A stretch of DNA of 64,000 nucleotides, taken from contig NC_026486.1 of assembly GCF_000328475.2 (NCBI RefSeq), positions 669,963 through 733,962 on the forward strand. Reading direction: 5' to 3'. The stretch's first letter is position 1; each line of letters starts with the position of its first letter. Both the position numbers and the translations under genes were made by a program. This document shows positions 1 through 11,175 of this stretch, one piece after another. The notes beneath the pieces were generated by a model. That model made no database searches and was not told where the DNA came from. It saw nothing but the letters and a program-made list of their open reading frames with translations. This DNA is from Mycosarcoma maydis. Its lineage: Eukaryota > Basidiomycota > Ustilaginomycetes > Ustilaginales.

Positions 1-1259
1 GCCATGCTTTGCCAAGCTCTGATGCGCGTTTGCTTGTAGTGCTGCATTTTGGGTTAAGCAATCTTGGGCACAGTCGGCGCACAAAGTGAAAGGACCCAAT
101 CGTGAATGCGAACTAAAATCTGTTCCGCCGAGCTGGGACAGATATGTGGCGGAGTTGGAAAACTGTCGTGATGGCGAGTCGTGTTCTCGTGCGCCGTACA
201 GCGTGAGTACAGGGCGTTATCCGCTCGGCAGACCGTGGACGGTTGGTGTGCAGCTTTCGGCGCGTTCTGTCACTTGTGGGTGCCAAGAACCTCAGATGGA
301 ACGCTGGCATCTTTGCTCGTTGGAGCTGCCACCAGCGCGACGACCCTGCCAGGGTCCAGCCTATTCCTTTCTGCGTCTCGTGACTGGAAATGCAGACGTA
401 TTCACGATTCAGAGCGGCAATACCAAGCGACCGTGACTAGTTAGCTCAAGGCAAGCGATCCGCGATTAGGCCTCTGCAACGCAAGAGAAAAGTTCTGCCG
501 AAACGACTGGATGCAACATCTGCTGGTGCCGCATCCAGCAAATCTGACAACAGTTCCGAGACGTCCTCGATCAGCATTATGCATTCGTGACCGCAGGCTG
601 TCACTTCCATTCCTTTGTGCTGATCTTGGCGCAAAGGAGATCCGAAGCTGATTGCATGAGAGTTTCTGTCCAATGACGGCAAGGCAACTCCACCATCTGG
701 TGCCTCGGGAAGAACGACCGCATGCTCGACGTTTTTGGCCCAGATCGTCGTTGTAGATCATGCTCTGGTCCACAAGAAGGCAGTCACAGTGCTGCAGCAA
801 GTAGTTGCTTTCTTGTATTTGCCAAGTATCAAGGCTTAGACATTCCTCAGCCATAGTGTTCCTGCTGATTGCCAAGCATCGCCAGCATTGCTAGTATACC
901 TCTTCCTGCCGTTCTTGCAGCTTTCGGCTCGACTTGGCCGGAATCAAGATCGAGATGGTGGTCATCACCGATACCAAAATTGAGTAGCGAGAACGATCGT
1001 AGATCTTGTGGCTCTTTATCTAAACAAAACATTGAAGTCAATCTCACATCGCTGGAATTTTTTTCCAGCATGCACGGTTGCACGTTGAAGCTTCATGCAG
1101 GCATTCACGATTCGTGACTTGGCTGCTGTTGAACAAGGCAACTTCTTCCTAGCATCACCTTCCCCACCATCCTTATCACTTCATCGACGAGACTCCTCTC
1201 AATCTTCGAGTAGCTTTCTTTCTCGGATGAGCTGATCATACATTCGTCAGCCAGCAACC
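1..1259. other. Left-edge region without a firm gene
   Basis: No open frame here resembles a protein family that I recognise. Two copies of the intergenic TCACGA motif lie near 401 and 1104-1117. The last ~120 bases before the DCR2 start are pyrimidine-rich (CTTCC/TCACTTCATC runs), as expected of a fungal promoter and 5' leader. A set of short minus-strand frames at 446-1083 is listed separately as a possible broken gene. Confidence 0.5.
446..1083 (-). other. Possible degraded or unresolved multi-exon gene
   Basis: Three consecutive minus-strand frames read like protein but are not in the same phase. The segments are roughly 1071-905 (ATG at 1071), 875-740 and 735-446, the last ending in a stop. 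The final one contains a plausible helical stretch (IEDVSELLSDLLDAAP). I tried GT-AG introns to join the first two and found none with matching phase. The change of frame near 740 has no intron-like sequence around it. It could be a decayed gene, a gene with introns I cannot place, or chance. I do not recognise the family. If real, it is divergent from the DCR2-like gene. Confidence 0.2.
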
Positions 1260-3371
1260 ATGCGGCACAAGATCGGAAAGGGCGTCTTGCTCACCGCAGG
1301 ATTCTCGCTCCTCCTCACATGTGTATTTTACCTTGCCCATGACACCGTGCTACACAACTCTCGAATCATCGGATGGCAAGCATACACCGCCATAGATCTT
1401 CGGCCTTCCTCCAAATCAGCCTCTGCTGTTACAGATGCAGTTGCCAACACTGCCGCCGACATGGTTGGCCAGTTGTACGATGATATGTTTCCACTCGATG
1501 TGTTCGCCCCCCTCCTACCTAACCCAGCGCCCATCACAGAGATCGCCGTCAAAGGCTGTCTGCCCCTCACCAAGTGTCAGCCCAAGACGTCACCTGCAGA
1601 CGATGCGTTGCTCGGCAAATGGGTCAAAGTCGATCGGAGCCTGAGTCCAGCTGGTCAGCTAGGCGCTTCTGCGGGCGGTATACTAAAAAATCTATTTGGA
1701 AGCATTGAACAACGCTATCTCTTCTATCGAAAGTCGAGGAGAAGAGATGTACAGTCTGTGGTGGAGCTTCGGCTAGTCGAAGAAGGTCAGACTCCACCCA
1801 GAGGTGACGATGGCTGGCACAGAGTCAAGAACAATTTGCGGTCCAAGGTGGTACGTATGATGTCGGGGCAGAAAGGGTTACATCTCTACTACCGAGCTAT
1901 CTTGCCCGCTCAGCGCGTTCAAGAGAAGCTGGAATCGTGGAGTCGTGACGGAAACATAGCCATGGATGCCATCACAGAGCTCGACCTTGTGTACGGTGAC
2001 AACCCCCCCTGGCCCGGTTTTGCTGCTGCCGGCATCGTCTCGGATTCGCACCCCGCCATGGCATCTGCTCGTGTCACGCTCACCTATCGACGAAAACCCA
2101 CACGCAAGCCGACGCTCACTCGGCTCCGATTTAAACCAGACGGGACGTTCAAGATTCTTCAACTGGCTGATCTGCATTTCTCGGTGTCCCCCGAACCTTG
2201 CCGTGATTACGATGCCAAGGATCCGCGTTGGTTCTCGCGTGGCTGCCTGTCCAAGAACGATACCCTTTCGCTGGTCAACAACTGGCTCGATACCGAAAAG
2301 CCCGACTTGGTGGTTCTGACAGGTGACCAATTGAATGGTCAAGGTACATCGTGGGATCCGTACAGCGTTCTTTCACTCTGGACGGCGCCGTTGATCCAAC
2401 GAAAGATTCCTTACGCTGTCATTCTGGGCAATCACGATAGCGAGTCTGGCCCGTTATCACGTGCCGAGCAGATGCAGATCATCAGCAACATGCCGTATTC
2501 GTATAGTTCCGTGGGCCCTTCCATGGTGACAGGCGAGGGGAACTACTATCTCAATATCGAATCGCCATTGGTGGACAGAGGACACGTCGCAACGTTGTGG
2601 TTCATGGATACGGGCACGCATGCCGACAAGGACAAGTGGAAGCCCTGGGCCAAACCTGGCTACGGCTATGTGCACAAGGATCAGATCAAATGGTTTGAGC
2701 AAAAGTACGCGGCGATCAAACAGACGTTGCTGCCGTACAAACCAGACGGAGCGCAGGATCTTGGAGCGCAAGCTTGGAGGAAGGACAAAGTGTGGGATGC
2801 AGGTGATGCAGATGGTGGACAAGTGCTGGGCCGACCTCCCAGTGTGGTGTTTATGCACATTCCGGTACCTGAAAGTATGAACCCGGTGGATCAAGGCGTG
2901 CTTCCCAAGGTGGTCAACCCCACGCAGCCTTGGAGATCGTCGAGCGAGAAAGCTGGTTTGGTCGTCGGCGATAGAAAAGAAACGGCTACCTACAAAGGCG
3001 CACAGGCGCAGCCGGGCATCTTTGACCTCTTCACTACCCTCAACGCCCACACTTCCGCACCATCATCCTCCACGCCTCACTACACATCCCCGACCACACA
3101 CGATCAGCCCAACCGAGGCATTCGACTGCTAGTGCACGGACACATGCATCTCAATTCCGACTGTAGGCGCGTCCAGAACATCTGGATCTGCTTCGGAGGC
3201 GGCTCCTCACTTGCTGGCTACGGTAGCCCTAACATCCAGAGACGAGCACGAGTGATCGTGCTCGAAGATTGGGCTAGTCGAATCAGAACGTATCATCGCA
3301 TCAGCTCGGCGCGATCCGAAGAGGCGGACAAAAGGTTCGACGAGTTCGTGCTCAACTATGGCAGCAACTAG
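1260..3371 (+). CDS. DCR2: DCR2-like calcineurin-type metallophosphatase
   Basis: The 703-residue protein belongs to the calcineurin-like phosphoesterase fold and matches the fungal DCR2 group best. In yeast that protein is a dosage-dependent cell-cycle phosphatase. The metal-binding motifs are all visible: ADLH (D304, H306), TGDQLNG (D356), GNHD (N391, H392) and HGHMH (H628, H630). Residues about 9-26 form one hydrophobic segment with few charges before it, so the protein is probably a signal-anchored or type II membrane protein facing the secretory pathway lumen. A ~270-residue region precedes the catalytic core; yeast DCR2 also has such an extension. The ATG at 1260 follows CAACC, a good fungal context, and no upstream in-frame ATG is needed. 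It ends 88 bases before the stop of convergent URB1. The family call is firm; the in vivo substrate is unknown. Confidence 0.85.
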   Translation: MRHKIGKGVLLTAGFSLLLTCVFYLAHDTVLHNSRIIGWQAYTAIDLRPSSKSASAVTDAVANTAADMVGQLYDDMFPLDVFAPLLPNPAPITEIAVKGCLPLTKCQPKTSPADDALLGKWVKVDRSLSPAGQLGASAGGILKNLFGSIEQRYLFYRKSRRRDVQSVVELRLVEEGQTPPRGDDGWHRVKNNLRSKVVRMMSGQKGLHLYYRAILPAQRVQEKLESWSRDGNIAMDAITELDLVYGDNPPWPGFAAAGIVSDSHPAMASARVTLTYRRKPTRKPTLTRLRFKPDGTFKILQLADLHFSVSPEPCRDYDAKDPRWFSRGCLSKNDTLSLVNNWLDTEKPDLVVLTGDQLNGQGTSWDPYSVLSLWTAPLIQRKIPYAVILGNHDSESGPLSRAEQMQIISNMPYSYSSVGPSMVTGEGNYYLNIESPLVDRGHVATLWFMDTGTHADKDKWKPWAKPGYGYVHKDQIKWFEQKYAAIKQTLLPYKPDGAQDLGAQAWRKDKVWDAGDADGGQVLGRPPSVVFMHIPVPESMNPVDQGVLPKVVNPTQPWRSSSEKAGLVVGDRKETATYKGAQAQPGIFDLFTTLNAHTSAPSSSTPHYTSPTTHDQPNRGIRLLVHGHMHLNSDCRRVQNIWICFGGGSSLAGYGSPNIQRRARVIVLEDWASRIRTYHRISSARSEEADKRFDEFVLNYGSN

Positions 3372-3459
3372 ATCACATGGGCAATATAGAGTGCGGTTTC
3401 GCTTTCAGGGGAGATTGTATGTGCAAACAACGTACAAAGCGTGCGATTGTAGTTGTGAT

Positions 3460-6400
3460 TCATGCTGATGCCGAGGTGGAGAAAAGGTTGGCAAGTACCA
3501 GTTGAGACGTGTCAACATCGATGCGTCGACACAAGATAGTCGATCTTCGCACCAATAGAGCCAGAGACTTTTGGTAATCCTGCGTCGCTGCAGCCGACTG
3601 CTCGGCGTCGGCCGAAGCGGCAGCTAGAGCAAGCGCACATCGCTGGACGCGCACGCAGCAATCTTGCCAAACACGGTCATCCGTTTCGGACGCCAACGCC
3701 AATGCGAACGCGTTGTCTACCAGATCCATGAGCATGTGCAAAATTTCGACAATCTTGTTCTTCCACATACCCATCGCTGGTTCATCTGCGAACAACAGCA
3801 CATTCTCCACCACCGTCGTCGCCGCATACGAGATGGTGCGAATGAGATCCGTCGATACTCCGGGAAGGTTACGGTTCGTGTGGGCGGCAGACGGAGATGT
3901 GGCGCACGTGTGAAGTGCCTTGATCGTTGTCGACGTGAGCGTGATAGTGGGTGCGAGCCAGGAAGCGTCGGTAGCTCGATGCAGACGGTCCAGGTCGATG
4001 CTGCGGATGAGTCGGGCGAGTAGTAAGATCCAGATGCTCCGAAGTGTCGATGTGGACGTTGCGGTCGCTTCGACTGATGTTGTATCTGTCGACTTGTTAT
4101 CCCGGCCACCACTGTGATATTCAGCCAAGGCAACCACACCTTCGCGCACTGCCTGCTGCCACATCCACGTCAACAAGCCTCTCCGCGTAACAAGCTCGAT
4201 CGCCACATCGGCGTTTCTCACTAACCAAGTCGTCGTGTCCTCGATCAATGCACGCATCGAGGTCTCCTCCAACACCCTATCCGAGCTCATACTAGCACCC
4301 GACATTGCACCATCACAGCCGTCGTACAGCGAAGCCAACAGCTCCCAAGTGCGTCGACGCTTGAAGATTTTCCAATCGCTCCTGCCACCCGAACGTGCGA
4401 CATCGCGAAGGAAACGAAGCATCCACATGCGTTCCTGCTTGTACTTGTCCGATGCTGTGTAAAGCAGGTTGTAGAGCAGAGGCACATCTCCCACATCGAG
4501 CTCGGGTCGTTGCAGAAGAAAATGTGAGATCACCGGGTAAATAAAGGATCTGGGCGTTACAACTGATCGCAGCGCGTGTGCGATGAAGAGGGTCGTCGTG
4601 ATGGGAAGGTAAGCCGTGTCGGATGCAGCAGCCATTTCTTCCGAACAAGACGAGTCGCGAATGGCGAGTGTCGAGTCGAGAGCGTCGCGGACAAGATCGA
4701 ACACCATAATCAGATGATCCTTTTCTTGAAACTCGGCTTCTTGGATAGCGAGGTAGAGATTCGAGACAAGTGTCAGACAGGCTCGTCGCATATCATTGCA
4801 GCGAGATGAAAGTCCGCACACCAGCAGGCCAGGTGCATTTGTGCCAAACACCGTAAGCCACTCCAAGCCACTCAGCTTGATCCCCGGCGCAGTGACACCG
4901 GCAAGGAGCGAAAGGACAAACACGGGGTCATAGCGTTGAGCCGGATTGGTGTGACTTCCATAGACCTGTCTTGGAGAGCGAGCATCAACAGCGTCGCCCT
5001 CATAGCCGTAGCTGATCGTGTTGTGTAAAGAGAGAGAGCGAGGGTATTCAGTGCAGGTCGCTAAGACGATGTTTGCATCGAGCGACCGCAATGCCTCCAA
5101 TGTAGACTGACCACCCTCCGTCGCACTGTTGACAAATTCCCTCGAGGAAGCGGGCAGCTTCCAGCCCTGGACAAGGCACATGAACGACTGCCCGCATTCT
5201 TCCTCAAAGCGCCGAAACAACGCGAGCAGCATACGGTCTGACTTGGACAGCGTCGCACCGTAGAACGACATGAGCTTTGTCAAGAGTGGCGCACGAAGCA
5301 GTGTTCTAGCGTCGCGGCTGGCGACGGTGTAGACTAGCTCCACTGTGAGTTGCTTTAACTGTTCCGACGCTTCCTGTTTACTCGATTCAGGTGGATCATC
5401 TTCTTCGGCATCGCTGGAACCCTGGCCGGGAGGGATGGGTTGTTGAATGGCGGCAGATCCGCGCATTATAGAGGTGAAGTCAGAATGGGCGGTTAAAGCA
5501 CCGAGGTAGCGCGAAACATGTGATGGCTCGAGATCGGTGTGCTTGCAGAGTTCCAGAACAAGTCGCATTTGGTCTACAGCGCATAATCGATTCTTGATGG
5601 CTGCTTGAACGACCGGATCAACCAGCGATTTTTTCAGTTGCGTACTTGGCGAGGTGTCGTCATCAAGGCATTCCACCAGAGAGGTGAATAGAGTGATCGT
5701 CTGCACCAGGTCACTCGAGTCATTGCTATCTTCCGCAAATCGTCGAACAAGCCAGAGCAAAGCGGCATCGACTGTAGACTGCAAAATTCCGGATAGACGG
5801 GAAAAATCTGGAATCTCCTCTATCAGGCCAAGCAACACCTCAATTAGAGGACGTTGGAAAGCTTTGAAGGGGGAACTTTTGGCAGAGCTAACAACGAACG
5901 CCAAGAACTTGTTGCCTATTTCAGCCTGCACCTGCTCCCATCCAAACTTGTGAGCGCATCGCAGGCTGACGATAAGGCAAGCAGCGAGCTCATGTGATGT
6001 TCCGGCGGTTTCTTCACCGTCTATGATGGCAGCAGCAGCGAGCTGGGCTACCGGTTCAACGTGTGCCTGAGTCCATTCTTGTCCATCCAGTGCTGGCGCA
6101 CCTTGTTCGAGAAGCGCTGACATTAGGGTCAGCAGCGTGCGCGGTATGGTCCTAAGAGCACCTTCACGATTGGGGCCATCCGTAGCCAGGATGGAACGTA
6201 CTGCGGCAGAGATAGACAAAGCCAGCGCCGGATGGGCGTGGATTGCGGCCACCAGGGCGCCATCCATGGCAGGAGAAGTGATACTCGTTTGAGCAAGCTT
6301 GCTGAAATCTGCTAGAGCAAGGATTTGCATGTATGAAGACGTTGCATGTCGATGAGAATGCTGCAAGATTGATTGTATGACGCAAAAGAGCAAACGCTGT

Positions 6401-9400
6401 CGGCTTGCAACTTCGTCATAGTGTTTACTTTGTCGGCCTCCATCTTGCCTAGGTTGCAAGGCTGCCTCGACAATGGATGGCAGTCGCGATATCACCTTCG
6501 GCCAGACTACAGATGTCGGATCCAAAGAAGCAACCAAAACAGCGAAAGTCTCCGAAGCCAAGAGGCTCACAGTTGCTTCTGCTTCGTGAGTCTCGAGCAT
6601 ACGAGTGCACACGTCTATCAGTTCGAAAGCATCGTTATCTGGCAAGAAGGGAGCCAAGTTGGTCATGGATCGGAAAAAGTCACCATTAGAGGCTTCAACT
6701 TGTCCGACTTGGCGGAACAATGACGAGACCATTTGGACGTGTTCACTGCGGCTCGGGTCCAAGTGCCTAACAACAAGTTTGCTGATTGACAACAGAGCAC
6801 CTGACGCAACTTGAGCATGTTTGGTGGGATGGATGGCGGAGATGGCCTCGGCGAAAAAGAAGTGCTTGGCATCTTCGTGCGAGAGATAGCCGGAGACATC
6901 AGCAAGCGAGAGAAGCGAAACCACGTGAGGCAGCAACTGTTTATCGTCTTGCTTGCTTTGCGAACGGAAGAAGGCGGCCCAGACAGCAAGCCTTGTTTGC
7001 TCCCTTGCGTTCCAGGGCACCAACATACTCTGGTTTTCGGCGTCGCCATCCCTTGCGCTCAGCATAAAATCGTCCTGAACAGGTTCGACAAAAGTGGCGC
7101 TGAGAGGAAGGTGAAGCAAAGGAACGGTGCCGATCGCTATTTCTGCTGCTCCCTGGAAAGCAGCCGCGATGATGTTCTCTGACATCGGATCGAGCTCTTC
7201 GAGAATTTGAGATACGCACGCGAAGCCACGATCGTGCAGCCCTTGGATCGTTCGGTACACTTGGAGAACCTGGGCCACAGATAAAGGTCTCTCTGCGCTT
7301 CGTAGACGTGTAGTGAGATCTCCAGGTGTGGATACATCTGTTCAAAGAAGTCATCAAAGAGCACGCAGATATAGAAATGTCAGTCATCAAGGAAGCCAGC
7401 CCGCAAAAGCAAAGATAGATTGGCCTCGTATCGAATGGTCAGGACGCCCTTCAGCCTATCAAATAGAAGGAGGACGACTTCAGAGTTATCGGCAAGCCAC
7501 CGCTGCAGCAATCAAGCCGCAGGATGTAACTTTTGTGTAGCGGTTCTGATAATGGGAATTTCTAATCATCCCATTCAACACGGCAGGCTGTATCGTGTGA
7601 GGAAAGAAAGGTGGGGTACACTTACCGAGGACCAAGGGTGTATGAGCGGACGTCGAACGTTTCGTCTTGCTTGTATTCGCATCGGCCTCGGGGGCAATGC
7701 AGATGCTACGGATCTTGCTGAGAATCACCGATGACAGAAAGGTTGATGAGGCATACTTTGGGCTTAATTTGAAAGTGTCTACAACCTTGACAGCCATTGC
7801 CTCGAGAGCAGAAGTCTGCCGACTATAAGCACACAGGGTTGGTAGCAGACGAACAAAAAACGCCAGAAGCGCCTCCACTGTACCGTCACTAGTGTCAAAC
7901 AATTGCTTCTCCACGCGGATGGTGAATTGCTCGAAAATCGCCATGAGCCAGGGAGAGCCAAGCAAATTTGCGGAGGCATTCTTAGAAGGGTAGCCAGGGT
8001 AGCCAGGGTAGCCAGCCAAGGTGTCGTCCACCTCGCCATGCTGTTGCATAAATTGACGAGCTGCCTCGACATAGCGGTAGGGCGTCTTTGCACATCGGAG
8101 CATACATTCATCCAAGAAAGAGATGACCGAGTGTTGTTCTGCAGAGAGGAAGGGACTGGAAGCGTGAGAGCTGACACCGCGTGCCTGCTGTTCTTCATTC
8201 TTAGTTGCGAGAGCGTCGAATTGCGGCAAACTTGCAAGCCATGCATCAATTTCGGGAGGGTGATGCTCGAAGAAGGACGAAGAAGCGAGAAGTGAGCGAA
8301 GCAGCTCCTCGCACGCCTGCTTCACTTGGTCGAGTGGCGTAGAGACGAAGAGGGTGAGAAGGAGTCCGAGATAGCTGAGGTTGTCGCTTGAACCAGCAGG
8401 CTTGGCAGTCCAGTCGAAAGACGCCGCCCTGGCAGAGTGAGAGAGGATGCGTAGAGTGTGCACCTGGCATAGAGCTTCCAAGTTAACTTCACCAGTATCC
8501 TCGTCATCTTCACCTCCTTCGTCATCGCTGTTTTCCGCTGCTGATGTTTGGGCCTCTCCGTCGGCCGTGTCAGTCGTAGCATGACCCCTCACTCTACCTT
8601 GTCCCTGCAGTTGAGCAGAGGGCAATGCTGAGGAGCGTATGAAAGCGTTTGTCAAAAGCTTTCCAGCGTTGAAGCGAACGTCGAAGGCAGAGCTCGGCAC
8701 GGCTTGGTAATACAGCGAGAGAAGTCTCAGGGCTGCTTCGGTGGAGATCATTTTCTCCTTCTGTGATGCGGCATTCGAAGTAGGGTCGTGCGAGACGACG
8801 TGTTGTTCATTGTCATTCGGTTGCCCATTGACGCTCGACCGGGAGGTAGCAACTTGAATAATCTGGACGACGATAGAAGTGTCAGGAATACGCTTGCGTG
8901 CCTCCGTTTCAAGAGCTTCGAGGCATTTTCTCCAAGGCCCGTTGTCGTCTTCATCCAGCTCAGAGACCGCATTGATGCAAATATTGCGGAAGCGAACCAT
9001 GCGATCGAGGCAGCGAGACAAGAGCGCGCAGCTTGAATATTGTACAAGCTTATCCGTATGAGTGAGACCTGCACTGAAAAGGGAGCGGTGGAATGGTCCT
9101 GGAAGGATGTTGGCAAGAATGCTCGACATGGGCGGCGGCTCGGATGCAAACATGCGATGCGATGGTGGCACGAGAGCTCCAGCTACTGGGTCGTGAGATG
9201 TTTCGAGATGCTCGACCTTAGCATTGCGGAAGGAAGGGAGCTCTAGACCGACAACGCGGCCAAAAAAGGCGATGTTGCAAAGCCAGCGTGAACTCGGTCT
9301 CGGATCGACGCTCAGTCCAGCGCAGGAGCTTTCGAGGTAGGGACCAACGAGCTCGGGACAAGCTGTAAGAATGTTGAGCGCCAATTCTTGCTGACGCAGA

Positions 9401-10824
9401 TCCTCTGCTACAGCAAGCTGACGGATGACGCCTGAAAGGACCTTGTTGTAAATCGATCCGCTGCGGACTTGTTTGCCCTTTTGTGCATCGTCAGCTTGTG
9501 CAGCAAAGTCATCCTGACTGATGCCATCAAGCAAGGTGTGATTCTGTGCCTGGCTTAGGATGTCTTCGGCATCTGATCTACCAGTAGCTTTGCGCGGATA
9601 CCATCCTCGATCTGGATAGCAGATACCGAATCCGGGGTTGGTGCATATGCTGAGGAGAAAGTGATGTGCAAGCTCGGCCACCGAAGGGTTCTCAACAGCT
9701 TGGGTATCTGCGTGGATGAGGACATGCTCCTCCTCGCGCGAGTAGAGCTGCACTACACAGCCACACGCCCATTCGTTCCAAAATTCGACCTTTTTGCTGC
9801 GTGGAATTTTGGTGTCCTTGATGAGGTCCTCGTGAAGGTGGAGAAGGATAGTCTGAACGACGTCTGGAGGATCTTGTGGAAGTCCTTTGAGGATAGCAGG
9901 CAAGAAATCTCGACCAAGCTCCAAGAGACGAAGTTTCGGTGCATGCGAGAAGCTCTGCTGCAGAAAGGAGAGAAGGAATAGAATGTAGAGAGTGCGGATA
10001 TCGGGACGACGCAGAGAGACATCTTGTGCAACTTGTGCCTTCTTTGATGTTTTTGATTTTCGGTGAATCCTTCGACGCATGTTGAAGATATGAGGAAGCA
10101 CTTTCATTGACCAGTTGAAAGAATCGAAGAGCTGCGCGGCATGGCGGCCCTTGGCAAAGAGGGTGATCTCGCGGAGCAAGACGAGCGATGCGAGAGCAGC
10201 AACATCGGAACCTTTGGAGCGAGGGTCGCGCTGCTTGGAGGATGAAAACTTGGCACCACCCAGGTTAGATATGTAAGTTTGCATCATGGCCAGCCAAGGC
10301 TCATTTGGTGAGAGGATGCGCTCGATGATGTTGGAGCCGAGTGCATGGGTGGGATAGTGGATCGAGAGGAGCGCGAGTGACTGTGCGAGACAGAAAATAG
10401 GGAGGTGAAGCAAAGTAGGGAGATCCTGGCGATCTGCGAGTTGCCATGTCAGAAGGATTGAGGTTGCGGCTGATGTTGATGGCACAGAATTCGAAGCTTG
10501 CGATTCGCAAAGCTGACAGTAGTCTCTGACGAGCTGTATCCTCTTGTCGCTGGCGGGGATGGTGGATCTCTGGGTGTTTTCGGCAAAGGTAAGGGTAGTC
10601 TGATGTCGAAGTCGAGACAGCAAAAGGCGCAAAAGATCTGCCGAGGGCGTCTTGAGAGCTTCGTAGAGCTCAGTACCGTCAGAGAAAGGTTCTAGCGCCT
10701 TGTTCTGCTTATCAGCGTGCTCGGCGTCAGGTTGCTCGACGTTTTGCTCATCGTCTGATGCATCTGAATCGCGGAGTACTGACGCAGCTGCATCCGAGCC
10801 AGCACGTTTTCGTTTGTCGACCAT
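3460..10824 (-). CDS. URB1: URB1/NPA1 nucleolar pre-60S assembly factor (two exons)
   Basis: Two long frames, 10824-7626 and 7337-3460, join across one intron into a protein of 2358 residues, similar in size to animal URB1 and longer than yeast Urb1. The first exon carries the Npa1 N-terminal domain (roughly residues 50-400). The second carries the NopRA1-type C-terminal region near residue 2030 (KQERMWMLRFLRDV). Much of the rest is helical-repeat-like. In yeast the protein acts in the nucleolus in early large-subunit assembly with Npa2, Dbp6, Nop8 and Rsa3. I place the start at the ATG at 10824; the open frame extends upstream only through a GTG. Residues encoded at 7990-8016 form a small GYPGYPGYP repeat. 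An acidic stretch (DDEGGEDDEDTGE) falls near 8480-8530. The gene is divergent from the THI20-like gene and convergent with DCR2. Confidence 0.85.
7338..7625 (-). other. URB1 intron
   Basis: The predicted intron is 288 bases. The donor is GTAAGT on the minus strand (reverse complement at 7620-7625). The acceptor is TTTGAACAG, ending at 7338. A CTGAC branch-like motif lies about 43 bases before the acceptor. Phases agree: exon 1 ends after the first base of a codon and exon 2 supplies the other two, giving an Asp codon. Without splicing, exon 1 would run on into an unrelated tail and exon 2 would have no ATG near its start. No transcript data are available. Confidence 0.8.
7988..8016 (-). repeat. 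9-base tandem repeat inside URB1
   Basis: TAGCCAGGG is repeated about three times on the plus strand, encoding Gly-Tyr-Pro three times on the minus strand. Unit length is a multiple of three, so the frame is kept. This is probably a length-variable low-complexity insertion in a loop. Confidence 0.7.
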
Positions 10825-11175
10825 ACCTGGCTTTTCGACTGTAGTGTGTGGTGTCGATGTGGTCGTGATGGTTGAGAAGGTTGAAGCTCTCAAAAACACT
10901 CGTGACTTGGTGACAGCTGGAAAAATTTGAGTTGTGAGTGTTGCTGCCCTCCTTTTTTTGTTTTTTGTTTTTTGTTTTTGTTTTGTTTTAGAATCACGAA
11001 TCGTGAATCGTGAATGTTTCTGAGGCGTCTTTGAAATTTTACAGTTGCACCGATTAAGAAGAAATCAAAGTTCGGAAGACGGAACTGAGAATCAGAATTC
11101 GTGATTTCACTCACAACTCTGTGACTCTCACTGAGATGAACCGAGCCGAGCCAGGGTCTGATATGGACCGCATGC
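10825..11175. promoter_or_regulatory. Bidirectional promoter region, URB1 / THI20-like
   Basis: These 351 bases separate two divergent start codons, so both promoters must lie here or overlap the neighbouring leaders. A strong T-rich tract (TTTTTTG repeats, about 10949-10990) reads as an A-rich strand toward URB1 and may exclude nucleosomes. Immediately after it, 10991-11016 holds three overlapping copies of the TCACGA/TCGTGA motif, with another near 11096. I saw no convincing thiamine-pyrophosphate riboswitch. Confidence 0.5.

Noticed and set aside
10825..11175. Thiamine-pyrophosphate riboswitch upstream of the THI20-like gene
   Set aside because: I looked for the conserved CUGAGA and GGGNCC-type segments of the fungal aptamer and did not see them in order.
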